Positions 27,242 through 35,063 of a stretch of 64,000 nucleotides of DNA are shown here, one piece after another (the first letter of the stretch is position 1; the number at the start of each line of letters is the position of its first letter). A model generated the notes under the pieces. It did no database searches, had not been told where the DNA came from, and saw only the letters and a program-made list of their open reading frames with translations. Source of the DNA: Myroides profundi (GTDB lineage: Bacteria; Bacteroidota; Bacteroidia; Flavobacteriales; Flavobacteriaceae); the NCBI RefSeq assembly GCF_000833025.1, contig NZ_CP010817.1, positions 806,001 through 870,000 of the forward strand, written 5' to 3'. Both the position numbers and the translations under genes were made by a program.

Positions 27242-27252
27242 TTTTTCTTCGT
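27167..27252 (-). promoter_or_regulatory. Possible antiterminator and protector segments, rtcB leader
   Basis: On the reverse strand CTTCGTGCTACTTTT (27167-27181) pairs with the terminator arm AAAAGCCCGAAG (27125-27136), giving CTTCG, GCT and TTT helices. ACGAAG (27247-27252), just upstream of the leader ATG, is an exact complement of CTTCGT and could hide the antiterminator when no ribosome has started. A CAGCA / TGCTG hairpin (27190-27204) lies within the leader. Downstream, AAAACCCGAATT (27065-27076) can pair 8 bp with the terminator's second arm. Confidence 0.55.
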
Positions 27253-27279
27253 TTTTAATTGTTAAACTTTATTTCAGTG

Positions 27280-27311
27280 CAAAGATTGTATAAAAGATTT
27301 GAATTGTGCAA
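27280..27311 (-). promoter_or_regulatory. Promoter of the rtcB-prfH leader
   Basis: On the reverse strand, TTG (27309-27311), 21 bp, then AATCTTTG (27280-27287). The last box has one mismatch to TAnnTTTG. Confidence 0.55.
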
Positions 27312-27700
27312 GAGAAATGAGAAAAATATTTTGCAAATAAAATATTTATAAGGTATTTAGATACTAATATCCTAAATTTGGGAGGGAGCAGCTGATACTG
27401 TTTTTTTGTGTAAATGGTTTTAAGATAGGTTGTTAATTTAGTTTTATTGTGAAAAGTATCAATAAAGATCAGCAGCGATTACTTTGAATTTTATAAAAGC
27501 AGGTGAAGGAATAGATCAATTTTATCCTCATCTTATTATAAATAGAGGACTTAAAAATAGAGAGATCCTAAAACAGTAAAATAGTCTATTCTATAAGAAA
27601 TTAAAAACGAGTAGAATTAATAATATACTTTATTAAAGACAGTAATAAGTCAGATTGATTTGTTGCTGTTTTTTTATGCTTATACTTTATCAGTGGTTTA
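27312..27700. other. Gene-free AT-rich stretch
   Basis: About 390 bp between the divergent rtcB promoter and the next lipoprotein gene. I see no credible ORF, RNA gene or repeat here. Confidence 0.5.
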
Positions 27701-27706
27701 AAAGTT

Positions 27707-27714
27707 TACCTTTG
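27707..27714 (+). promoter_or_regulatory. -7 element of the lipoprotein gene at 27.7 kb
   Basis: TACCTTTG matches TAnnTTTG, 22 bp before the start codon. No clear -33 TTG was seen. Confidence 0.5.
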
Positions 27715-27736
27715 TGTATAAAAAAAAATAAAACAA

Positions 27737-28489
27737 ATGAAAAAGATTTATTTATTCCTTCTAGGATTGAGCTTATCACTTCAGTCATGTGTGACAAAAG
27801 AAGAATTATACGTAAAAGATAATGGTGCAGTAGATTACACCTTTAAGATGGACTTTAAAGAGTTGTTACAAAATGTGCCTGATAAGAATGCTATTTTTAA
27901 AGGAGATGCTGAGAAGTTAGAATTGATTAGTGGACAGGAGTTAAGCATAGATCAGATACTTGATTTCGCTATGTTAAAAGAAAAGAATGGAGAGCAGAAG
28001 AAAGATAGTATTATTAAAGCAAACAAAGAGCTGTTTGACAATACTAAGAATGTGCGCTTTATGATTAATATGAAAGACTCTTTGGCTGATTTTAATTTAA
28101 AAGTGATTGCAAAAGATATGGCAGACTTGAATCAATCACTTATTAATATCAATAAGATAACAGATAAAACAAGTGAACTAGATAAGAAACAGAATGGAAA
28201 GAAACAACCACCTTTATTAGTTGATAGTCAGTATAGTTTAGACAGTAAACAATTCGAAAGAAAGGTGAGTGTAAAAGATACTGAGGAAGCTAAGAAATCG
28301 AATGAGATGGGAGGAATGGAAGCGATGTTTACTTATGTTCTAAAAACAAGTTTTGACAAGAAGATTAAATCTGTGTCTTATGAAGATGCCGTAATCAGTA
28401 AGGATGGTAAATCTTTTGAAAAGAAATTCTCTATGTCTGATATTATAGCTAATCCTAAAGTGTTAGAATATAAAGTGGAATTCAAATAA
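27737..28489 (+). CDS. Lipoprotein, unknown
   Basis: The 250-residue precursor has a lipobox (LSLSLQS-C, Cys at 18). The mature part is very rich in Lys, Asp and Asn, with alternating helix and strand. VDYTFKMDFKELL near residue 33 and KVLEYKVEFK at the end look like edges of one beta-containing domain. No known family was recognised. It is monocistronic, with its own promoter and terminator. Confidence 0.7.
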   Translation: MKKIYLFLLGLSLSLQSCVTKEELYVKDNGAVDYTFKMDFKELLQNVPDKNAIFKGDAEKLELISGQELSIDQILDFAMLKEKNGEQKKDSIIKANKELFDNTKNVRFMINMKDSLADFNLKVIAKDMADLNQSLININKITDKTSELDKKQNGKKQPPLLVDSQYSLDSKQFERKVSVKDTEEAKKSNEMGGMEAMFTYVLKTSFDKKIKSVSYEDAVISKDGKSFEKKFSMSDIIANPKVLEYKVEFK

Positions 28490-28515
28490 AACCGTAAAGT
28501 TGAACATCTAAAAAT

Positions 28516-28554
28516 AAAAAGAGGAATTTACTGATCAGTAAATTCCTCTTTTTT
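28516..28554. terminator. Bidirectional terminator
   Basis: A long perfect palindrome (GAGGAATTTACTGA / TCAGTAAATTCCTC) with A and T runs sits between convergent genes. Confidence 0.9.
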
Positions 28555-28557
28555 GTA

Positions 28558-28950
28558 TTATAATTTATTCATATTTCCAGCTAAAGCTTCAATGAATTTA
28601 CCGATAGGTCCTTTTACCATCATCGCCATCATTGGGTTAAAGCTACCTTCGAATTGAAGTTGTATCTCAGAGTTATTAGCATCTACTTCTGTGATATTTC
28701 CAGTTAATGTAAAAGGAAGTTTATCACTAGCAGCACCTAAAACAACTTTAGAATTAGGAGTTTTGTCCTTTTGTTTTAATTTAATCTCTGGCATTCCTTT
28801 TAATGCAAAGATAAAAGAGTCATCTCCTATAACTTCAAACTTAGCAATAGATTCAGGCATTAGTTTCTCGAAGTTTTTAACATCTGTCAATGCGTTGAAG
28901 ATATATTCAGCTGATTTAGCAACAGTTACTTTTGGGCTTTCTAAATTCAT
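28558..28950 (-). CDS. SRPBCC (START-like) domain protein
   Basis: The 130 residues form one helix-grip domain: VTVAKSAEYIFNALTDVKNFEKLMPESI at the start, central beta strands and a C-terminal helix after the Met-rich FNPMMAMMVKGPIGKFIEAL. Proteins of this fold bind lipids or other hydrophobic ligands, but the ligand is unknown. It lies 22 bp behind pyrE, a pairing I associate with Flavobacteriaceae. Confidence 0.8.
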   Translation of the reverse strand: MNLESPKVTVAKSAEYIFNALTDVKNFEKLMPESIAKFEVIGDDSFIFALKGMPEIKLKQKDKTPNSKVVLGAASDKLPFTLTGNITEVDANNSEIQLQFEGSFNPMMAMMVKGPIGKFIEALAGNMNKL

Positions 28951-28972
28951 ATATTCTAGTATTAGGATATTA

Positions 28973-29614
28973 TTATTGATTCCATTCAGCAGGATTCTTT
29001 CTCCACTCTTGTAGTGTGTCTAGATCGCTATCTGAAATATATTTTTGGTTTACTGCATTTTCTAATAAAGAAGAATAGTTACTTAATGTAGTTAGTTCAA
29101 TTCCTGCATTTTTGAAGTTGTCTTCAGCTACTTGGAATTCATAAGTAAAGATAGCAGCCATACCTAGGATATTAGCTCCGTTCTCTTTTAGTGCGTCAAC
29201 GGCTTGTAAGCTACTTTTACCAGTACTGATAAGATCTTCGATAACAATAACTGATTTACCAGCTTCTAATTGTCCTTCGATTTGATTTTGTCTTCCGTGT
29301 TTTTTAGGTTCAGGACGTACATAGACAAAAGGTAATTCTAATGCTTCTGCTACTAGAAGGCCTATACCGATAGCTCCTGTAGCTACTCCTGCGATTACAT
29401 CTGGTTTGCCATATTTAGCTACGATGTTCTCAGCAAATTCTTTTTGTAAGAATTTTCTAATCTCTGGATAAGACAATGTGATACGGTTATCGCAATAAAT
29501 AGGTGATTTCCATCCTGAAGCCCAAGTAAAAGGATTTTTAGGATTTAATTTAATTGCGTTAATTTGCAGAAGTGACTCGGCAGTTTTGTGTGCTGTTTCT
29601 TTATTAAAAATCAT
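28973..29614 (-). CDS. pyrE: Orotate phosphoribosyltransferase
   Basis: The enzyme makes orotidine 5'-phosphate from orotate and PRPP in pyrimidine synthesis. I choose the ATG at 29612-29614 (MIFNKETAHKTAESLLQINAIKL), giving 213 residues. FTWASGWKSPIYCDNR, KPDVIAGVATGAIGIG, YVRPEPKKHGRQNQIEG and the PRPP loop VIVIEDLISTGKSS are diagnostic. Its start is only 7 bp from that of the divergent NUDIX gene. Confidence 0.95.
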   Translation of the reverse strand: MIFNKETAHKTAESLLQINAIKLNPKNPFTWASGWKSPIYCDNRITLSYPEIRKFLQKEFAENIVAKYGKPDVIAGVATGAIGIGLLVAEALELPFVYVRPEPKKHGRQNQIEGQLEAGKSVIVIEDLISTGKSSLQAVDALKENGANILGMAAIFTYEFQVAEDNFKNAGIELTTLSNYSSLLENAVNQKYISDSDLDTLQEWRKNPAEWNQ

Positions 29615-29618
29615 AATA

Positions 29619-29648
29619 CAAATGTATAAAGTTTTTGTAAACGACAAA
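29619..29648 (-). promoter_or_regulatory. Promoter of pyrE, inside the NUDIX gene start
   Basis: On the reverse strand, TTTG (29645-29648), 18 bp, then TACATTTG (29619-29626): a near-perfect Bacteroidota promoter. The -7 box covers the ATG of the divergent gene (29622-29624) and ends five bases before the pyrE ATG, so pyrE mRNA would be nearly leaderless. Confidence 0.7.
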
Positions 29649-30230
29649 CCATTGTTCTTAACAGATAAAATCGAGAAAGAAACCGATTTTCAACTGTTCT
29701 TATTAGATAGTGTCGATATTGACAAAATTATCATTAAATATTTTCAAAATAAAATTGAGAAGGCTTTTTTATATCATCCTGATGAAAAAGAGATCTTAAA
29801 GAAGATAAAAGAAAAGATACCTGTACAGAAAGCAGGAGGTGGAGTTGTGTTTAATCCAAAGGGAGAAATTCTTTTTATTCTTAGAAGTGGTAAGTGGGAC
29901 TTACCAAAAGGAGGAATAGAGAAAGGAGAAGAAATGGAGGAAACAGCTATACGAGAGGTAGAGGAAGAAACAGGTGTGTCTAAACTAAAGATAGTGCGTA
30001 AGTTGCCTAAAACGTATCATATCTTTAAACGAAATGGTAAGTATAGACTAAAGATCACTACTTGGTATGAGATGACTTCTACTTTTGACGGACCATTAGT
30101 AGGGCAGATAGAAGAGGACATAGAACAAGTGGCTTGGTTAAATAAAGAACAAATCCGAGAGGCAATGAATAACTCTTATGAGAATATTAAGTTGCTTATA
30201 GATGAACTAGGAATATTAAAAGATGAATAA
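29622..30230 (+). CDS. NUDIX hydrolase
   Basis: I choose the ATG at 29622 (MYKVFVNDKPLFLTD); an upstream start would overlap pyrE. The 202-residue protein has an N-terminal extension of about 70 residues and then a NUDIX fold. The Nudix box is GGIEKGEEMEETAIREVEEE followed by TGV, a full match to Gx5Ex7REUxEExGU. Such enzymes hydrolyse nucleoside diphosphates linked to another group; the substrate is not evident. It is convergent with coaD. Confidence 0.9.
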   Translation: MYKVFVNDKPLFLTDKIEKETDFQLFLLDSVDIDKIIIKYFQNKIEKAFLYHPDEKEILKKIKEKIPVQKAGGGVVFNPKGEILFILRSGKWDLPKGGIEKGEEMEETAIREVEEETGVSKLKIVRKLPKTYHIFKRNGKYRLKITTWYEMTSTFDGPLVGQIEEDIEQVAWLNKEQIREAMNNSYENIKLLIDELGILKDE

Positions 30231-30233
30231 TTT

Positions 30234-30271
30234 AAAAAGCCTATCTAAATCGATTTAGATAGGCTTTTTTA
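30234..30271. terminator. Bidirectional terminator
   Basis: A perfect palindrome of 17-bp arms (GCCTATCTAAAT / ATTTAGATAGGC) with A and T runs lies between the NUDIX gene and coaD. Confidence 0.9.
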
Positions 30272-30287
30272 GATTCTATATTGTGGA

Positions 30288-30740
30288 TTAGAATTTTACG
30301 GTAGGAGGGACTAGTTTAGAATAGTCTCCTTTATTACGGATAACATCTCTTACTATACTAGAGCTAATAAATGAAGTACTAGCAGCTGTTAGTAAAAAGA
30401 CAGTTTCTATTTTTGTCAAGAAACGGTTTGTATGTGCAATTGCTTTCTCAAACTCGAAGTCAGCAGGGTTTCTTAGTCCTCTAAGAATGAACTGTGCATC
30501 TACTTTAAAACAGAAATCTGTAGTTAGTCCTTCATAAGTAGCTACTTTAATTTTAGGTTCATCTTTAAATGTTTCTTCTATAAAACGCTTTCTGTCTTCT
30601 AGTGAAAACATATATTTCTTATCTGAGTTTACTCCGATAGCAACAATAATTTCATCAAATAGCGGTAATGCTCTTTTGATAATATCATAATGGCCATTTG
30701 TAATAGGATCAAAAGAACCTGGCAAAACTGCTCTTCTCAT
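30288..30740 (-). CDS. coaD: Phosphopantetheine adenylyltransferase
   Basis: CoaD adenylates 4'-phosphopantetheine, the penultimate step to coenzyme A. The 150-residue protein has the nucleotidyltransferase signature GSFDPITNGHYDII (TxGH, residues 8-21), the RGLRNPADFEFE loop and the ISSSIVRDVIRNKGD motif. It lies 11 bp behind ddl. Confidence 0.96.
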   Translation of the reverse strand: MRRAVLPGSFDPITNGHYDIIKRALPLFDEIIVAIGVNSDKKYMFSLEDRKRFIEETFKDEPKIKVATYEGLTTDFCFKVDAQFILRGLRNPADFEFEKAIAHTNRFLTKIETVFLLTAASTSFISSSIVRDVIRNKGDYSKLVPPTVKF

Positions 30741-30751
30741 AGTATCTAAAA

Positions 30752-31732
30752 TTAATTTGCTTTCTGCAAAGCTAAAACAATTGCATTGTCAAACAAGTCA
30801 GCTAGGGCAATATTAGCCGCTTTTGCTTGTTGTGGAAGTATACTTTCGTTCGTTAAACCTGGTACGGTATTCATTTCTAATAAAAATGGAACTCCATCTA
30901 CAATGATAAATTCACTGCGTGAGAAGCCTTGCATATTTAATATTGTATATACTCTACTAGCTATATCCGCTACTTTATCCCTAATCTTATCATCTATTCT
31001 AGCAGGAGTTATCTCTTGAGACTTACCTAAGTATTTAGCTTCGTAGTCAAAGAAGTCGTTTTCAGAAACTATTTCTGTCATAGGTAGTACTTTTATTTCT
31101 CCTTGATAGTCAATAACCCCGACAGATACCTCTGTACCATTTAAGAAGCTTTCGATTATAATCTCGTTATCTTCTTTATATGCTAGGTCTATGGCAGTAA
31201 GTAGTTCCTCTGTAGTTTTTGCTTTTGAGATACCAAAGCTAGAACCAGATCTATTTGGTTTTACAAAACAAGGCAGTCCAACACGTTGAATAATTTCTTC
31301 TGTATTGATAACATCTCCTTCATTTAGATAATAAGAGATAGCTGTTTTAATACCAAATGGTTTTAAGACAGAAAGCATATCTCTTTTATTCATCGTTAAA
31401 GCAGCTTGATAGTAGTCACATGAAGTATGAGGCATTCCGATAAGAGAGAAATAAGCTTGCATTAATCCATCTTCTCCAGGAGTACCATGTATAGCGTTAA
31501 ATACAACATCAAAAGTGATTTTGTTGCCTTTATAGTTTACCGAAAAGTCATTTTTATCAATAGGGAATTCATCATTTTTATCATCTACATACACCCATTT
31601 GTTTTCAAAGATATGTATTGAATAAGGAATATACTTAGAGCGGTCTAGTGTTTCGCATACCACTTTACCACTAGTCAATGAGATTTTGTATTCACTAGAA
31701 TATCCCCCCATAATTACTGCTACGTGCTTCAT
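30752..31732 (-). CDS. ddl: D-alanine--D-alanine ligase
   Basis: Ddl makes the D-Ala-D-Ala dipeptide of peptidoglycan. The 326-residue ATP-grasp enzyme has the N-terminal MGGYSSEYKISLTSG, HGTPGEDG, CFVKPNRSGSSFGISK, EVSVGVI and the Mg/ATP-binding EMNTVPGLT with the substrate-binding Ser nearby. It is cotranscribed with coaD and divergent from the PASTA gene. Confidence 0.95.
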   Translation of the reverse strand: MKHVAVIMGGYSSEYKISLTSGKVVCETLDRSKYIPYSIHIFENKWVYVDDKNDEFPIDKNDFSVNYKGNKITFDVVFNAIHGTPGEDGLMQAYFSLIGMPHTSCDYYQAALTMNKRDMLSVLKPFGIKTAISYYLNEGDVINTEEIIQRVGLPCFVKPNRSGSSFGISKAKTTEELLTAIDLAYKEDNEIIIESFLNGTEVSVGVIDYQGEIKVLPMTEIVSENDFFDYEAKYLGKSQEITPARIDDKIRDKVADIASRVYTILNMQGFSRSEFIIVDGVPFLLEMNTVPGLTNESILPQQAKAANIALADLFDNAIVLALQKAN

Positions 31733-31832
31733 ATAGAGCTAAATTTTAATACATTAGTATGAATTACTAGTTTGTATTTGTTCAAAACAAATTTATAATA
31801 AAACATAGAAACAAAAAATGTTTTCGATTTTA

Positions 31833-31840
31833 TATCTTTG
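31833..31840 (+). promoter_or_regulatory. -7 element of the PASTA-rluD unit
   Basis: TATCTTTG matches TAnnTTTG, 16 bp before the PASTA gene. The -33 element is unclear. Confidence 0.5.
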
Positions 31841-31856
31841 CTCAAAATAAGTAGAT

Positions 31857-32492
31857 ATGAAATTAATGGATTTTCTAAAAAGTAGAGCCTTTTTTATTTC
31901 CTTAGCGAGTGCAGTCGTAATCGTTATACTAGGTGTATTCTTAGCGCTTAAGTGGTTGGCACATACGACTAATCATGGAGAAAAGATAGAAGTACCGAGT
32001 TTAATTAAGTTAGATACTGACCAGGCATTACAACTGTTAGAGAAAAACGAGTTGAATATGGTTGTGTTAGATACACTTGATTATGATAAAGATTTCCCTC
32101 CGTTAAGTATTGTAGAGCAGGATCCTGCTCCGAAGACGGGTGTGAAAACGAATAGAAAGATATATGTGAAGATTAATGCGTCGGGTTATGGTAATGTAAA
32201 ATTGCCAAAGTTAGAAGAGTTGACTTACCGCCAGGCCTTAGCTACTATTAGATCATTAGGTTTAAAAGAAGGAACGATTACATACCAGACTTTCATTGGA
32301 AAGGATGTTGTGCTTAAAGTTTATCAAAAAGGTAAAGTCTTAAATGAAGGGGATAAAATAGCAAAAGACTCTAGAATTGACTTTGTTTTAGGAGATGGTA
32401 GAGCGGGTTACTCAGAAGAAGAGCTTGACGTAGCTCCAGCTATCGAAGATGCGAATGGCAATTCTAGTAATTCTAGTGAATTTGATTTTTAA
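31857..32492 (+). CDS. PASTA domain membrane protein
   Basis: The 211-residue protein has a short cytoplasmic start, one membrane helix (about residues 10-31) and two extracytoplasmic PASTA repeats: KIEVPSLIKLDTDQALQLLEKNEL with IVEQDPAPKTGVKTNRKIYVKI, then NVKLPKLEELTYRQALATI with KGKVLNEGDKIAKDSRIDFVLGDG. PASTA modules bind cell-wall fragments or mediate wall contacts. Here there is no kinase or penicillin-binding domain. It lies 18 bp ahead of the RluD-type gene and next to ddl. Confidence 0.88.
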   Translation: MKLMDFLKSRAFFISLASAVVIVILGVFLALKWLAHTTNHGEKIEVPSLIKLDTDQALQLLEKNELNMVVLDTLDYDKDFPPLSIVEQDPAPKTGVKTNRKIYVKINASGYGNVKLPKLEELTYRQALATIRSLGLKEGTITYQTFIGKDVVLKVYQKGKVLNEGDKIAKDSRIDFVLGDGRAGYSEEELDVAPAIEDANGNSSNSSEFDF

Positions 32493-32510
32493 AAGATTTA
32501 AATAAGATTA

Positions 32511-33566
32511 ATGCAAGAAGATAATGTAGAAATGTTCGATGACTTAGAAGGTGAGTTATTTGAGCATTATAGATTTGAAGCAGGGAAAGGACAAGCTCCT
32601 TTAAGAGTGGATAAGTTTTTAATGAATTTAGTAGAGAATGCTACACGTAATAAAATACAGCAAGCAGCTACTAATGGCAATATATTCGTGAATGATATAC
32701 CTGTAAAATCAAATCACAAAGTAAAAGCTAATGATGTGGTGCGTGTGTTGATGAAACAACCTCCATTCGAGAATATCATTATACCAGAGAATATTCCTCT
32801 TGATATAGTGTATGAGGATGATTCATTATTAGTAGTGAATAAACCAGCAGGTCTAGTGGTACACCCAGGACATGGTAACTATACAGGAACTCTAGTAAAT
32901 GCTTTAGCCTATCACTTTGAGAATTTACCACTGAATAGTAGTGAAAGACCAGGACTAGTCCACCGTATTGATAAAGATACTAGTGGTCTGTTAGTGGTAG
33001 CAAAGACAGAATGGGCAATGACTGAACTGCAAAAGCAATTTGCAGAGAAGACATCTGAGCGTGAGTATGTTGCTATGGTATGGGGGAATGTAGAAGAAGA
33101 TGAAGGTACAATAGAGAGTTATATCGGTCGTCACGTCAAAGATAGAATGCAGATGGCAGCCTTCGATGATGAGAGTATGGGTAAATGGGCTGTGACGCAT
33201 TATAAAGTACTTGAGCGCTTAGGATATGTTACTTTAGTATCTTGCCGTCTAGAGACAGGTCGTACCCATCAGATACGTGTTCACATGAAACATATTGGAC
33301 ATACGCTGTTTAACGATGAACGTTATGGTGGTAACTTAATTCTTAAGGGAACGACATTTACGAAATATAAGCAGTTTGTAGATAATTGTTTTGCTGTTCT
33401 ACCTAGACAGGCATTACATGCCAAAACACTTGGATTTACACATCCTATAACTAAAGAAAGAATGAGGTTCAACTCTGATATACCTACAGATATGGTAGAG
33501 TGTATAGAGAAATGGAGAACGTATGCTCAAGCTTCTAATTTCGGTAATAAAGTAGATGGACTATAG
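32511..33566 (+). CDS. RluA/RluD family 23S rRNA pseudouridine synthase
   Basis: The 351-residue protein has an N-terminal S4 RNA-binding domain (RVDKFLMNLVENATRNKIQQAATNG) and a catalytic domain. The active-site motif GLVHRIDKDTSGLLVVAK carries the catalytic Asp, followed by KQFAEKTSEREYVAMVWG and LETGRTHQIRVHMKHIGH. The length and S4 domain favour RluD, which modifies helix 69 of 23S rRNA, but the target is not certain. Confidence 0.93.
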   Translation: MQEDNVEMFDDLEGELFEHYRFEAGKGQAPLRVDKFLMNLVENATRNKIQQAATNGNIFVNDIPVKSNHKVKANDVVRVLMKQPPFENIIIPENIPLDIVYEDDSLLVVNKPAGLVVHPGHGNYTGTLVNALAYHFENLPLNSSERPGLVHRIDKDTSGLLVVAKTEWAMTELQKQFAEKTSEREYVAMVWGNVEEDEGTIESYIGRHVKDRMQMAAFDDESMGKWAVTHYKVLERLGYVTLVSCRLETGRTHQIRVHMKHIGHTLFNDERYGGNLILKGTTFTKYKQFVDNCFAVLPRQALHAKTLGFTHPITKERMRFNSDIPTDMVECIEKWRTYAQASNFGNKVDGL

Positions 33567-33582
33567 TCTGTTTTAATATATC

Positions 33583-33614
33583 AAAGCCTCATCATCAGAT
33601 GAGGCTTTTTTTAT
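33583..33614 (+). terminator. Terminator behind the RluD-type gene
   Basis: Arms AAAGCCTCATC (33583-33593) and GATGAGGCTTT (33598-33608) are followed by T-rich sequence. Confidence 0.88.
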
Positions 33615-33743
33615 TTGCTTTATTTAAGTTGTTGTAAAAACTCATTTAAAAAAGAAGAAGAAAGCCTTAATCTAGGTTAAAAAAACATAAATAGAGGGAA
33701 AGTAATTAAATTATTTTAGTTACTTTGTTGACTTTACGAGAAG

Positions 33744-35063
33744 ATGTTTAATCAGTTTAAATTACATATAGAGAATAACTTCAGAGAGTTATTAGAAGAA
33801 CCATTATTATTAGCAGTAAGTGGAGGGATAGATAGTATCGTTTTAGTGCATTTATGTCATAAGTTAGGACTAGATATAACGATAGCTCACTGCAATTTCC
33901 ATTTAAGAGGAGAAGATAGTAATGGAGATCAACGGTTTGTAGAAGAGTTAGGTACTAGATTAGGTGTTCCCGTTTTTGTAGCAGAGTTTGATACAGAACT
34001 ATATGCCACAGAGCACAAGGTGTCTATACAGATTGCAGCTAGAGAATTGCGATATGATTGGTTTAGAGAACTAGCTACACAACAGAAGAAGACCTATCTA
34101 TTAACCGCTCATCACTTAGATGATTCTATGGAGACTTTCTTGATTAACTTATCTAGAGGTACAGGTATAGAAGGATTATTAGGGATACCTGCTAGAAATG
34201 GCTATATCAGAAGACCCTTATTGCCATTTACTAGAGAGGATATCGCTCATTATGCAGAAGAGAATCAGATTACTTGGAGAGAAGATATAACAAATAGTCA
34301 GACAAAATATTTGCGTAATAAAATTCGTAGGAATATATTGCCACTTCTAAAAGAGACGAATGAACATTTTTGTCAGTCTTTTTTACAGACAATAGAGTAT
34401 TTACAGCAGTCAGTAGATTTGAGTGAAGATGCTAGTAAATATTATTACAGTCAGGTAGTTACAGAACATGGCGGTGAGGAGATAAGTATTAACTTAGAGA
34501 AGTTAAAAAGTCTTTCGTCACCTAAAGCATATTTGTATAAGTGGTTATCTCCTTTAGGATTTACAGCTTGGTCTGATATCGAAGACTTAATTAATGGAGC
34601 ATCAGGGAAGATGATTTATTCATCTACTCATGTACTGTTGAAGAATAGAGGAGAGTTTATTATAAAACCTCTTCCACAAGAAAAAGAGAATAAAGAACAA
34701 ATATATTTATTAGAGAACAAACAAACATTAACCCAACCACTAACGATTAGTATAACACCTTATGAAGAAAAACAGTTAACAAGCGATGCTTCGACCATTT
34801 ATGTAGATGGGGATTTATTGACTTTTCCATTGACTATACGTAAATATCGAAGTGGCGATAGATTTATCCCATTTGGGATGAAAGGAACAAAGAAAGTGAG
34901 TAAGTTTTTTAAAGACGAGAAGTTTAGTCTATTTGATAAAGAGAACACTTGGCTTTTATGTTCAGACAATAAGATTGTATGGGTTATCGGTAGTCGAATG
35001 GATGAACGATTTAAGATAAAAGATACAACAACAAACATTATTAAAATTCAAATTAATCTATGA
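33744..35063 (+). CDS. tilS: tRNA(Ile)-lysidine synthase
   Basis: TilS converts C34 of the CAU-anticodon tRNA-Ile to lysidine so that it reads AUA. The 439-residue protein opens with the PP-loop AVSGGIDSI (residues 24-32), then TIAHCNFHLRG, TAHHLDDSMETFLINLSRGTG and RRPLLPFTREDI. Substrate-binding C-terminal domains carry YRSGDRFIPFGMKGTKKVSKFFKD. Its stop overlaps the dsbD start by 4 bp (ATGA). Confidence 0.95.
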   Translation: MFNQFKLHIENNFRELLEEPLLLAVSGGIDSIVLVHLCHKLGLDITIAHCNFHLRGEDSNGDQRFVEELGTRLGVPVFVAEFDTELYATEHKVSIQIAARELRYDWFRELATQQKKTYLLTAHHLDDSMETFLINLSRGTGIEGLLGIPARNGYIRRPLLPFTREDIAHYAEENQITWREDITNSQTKYLRNKIRRNILPLLKETNEHFCQSFLQTIEYLQQSVDLSEDASKYYYSQVVTEHGGEEISINLEKLKSLSSPKAYLYKWLSPLGFTAWSDIEDLINGASGKMIYSSTHVLLKNRGEFIIKPLPQEKENKEQIYLLENKQTLTQPLTISITPYEEKQLTSDASTIYVDGDLLTFPLTIRKYRSGDRFIPFGMKGTKKVSKFFKDEKFSLFDKENTWLLCSDNKIVWVIGSRMDERFKIKDTTTNIIKIQINL

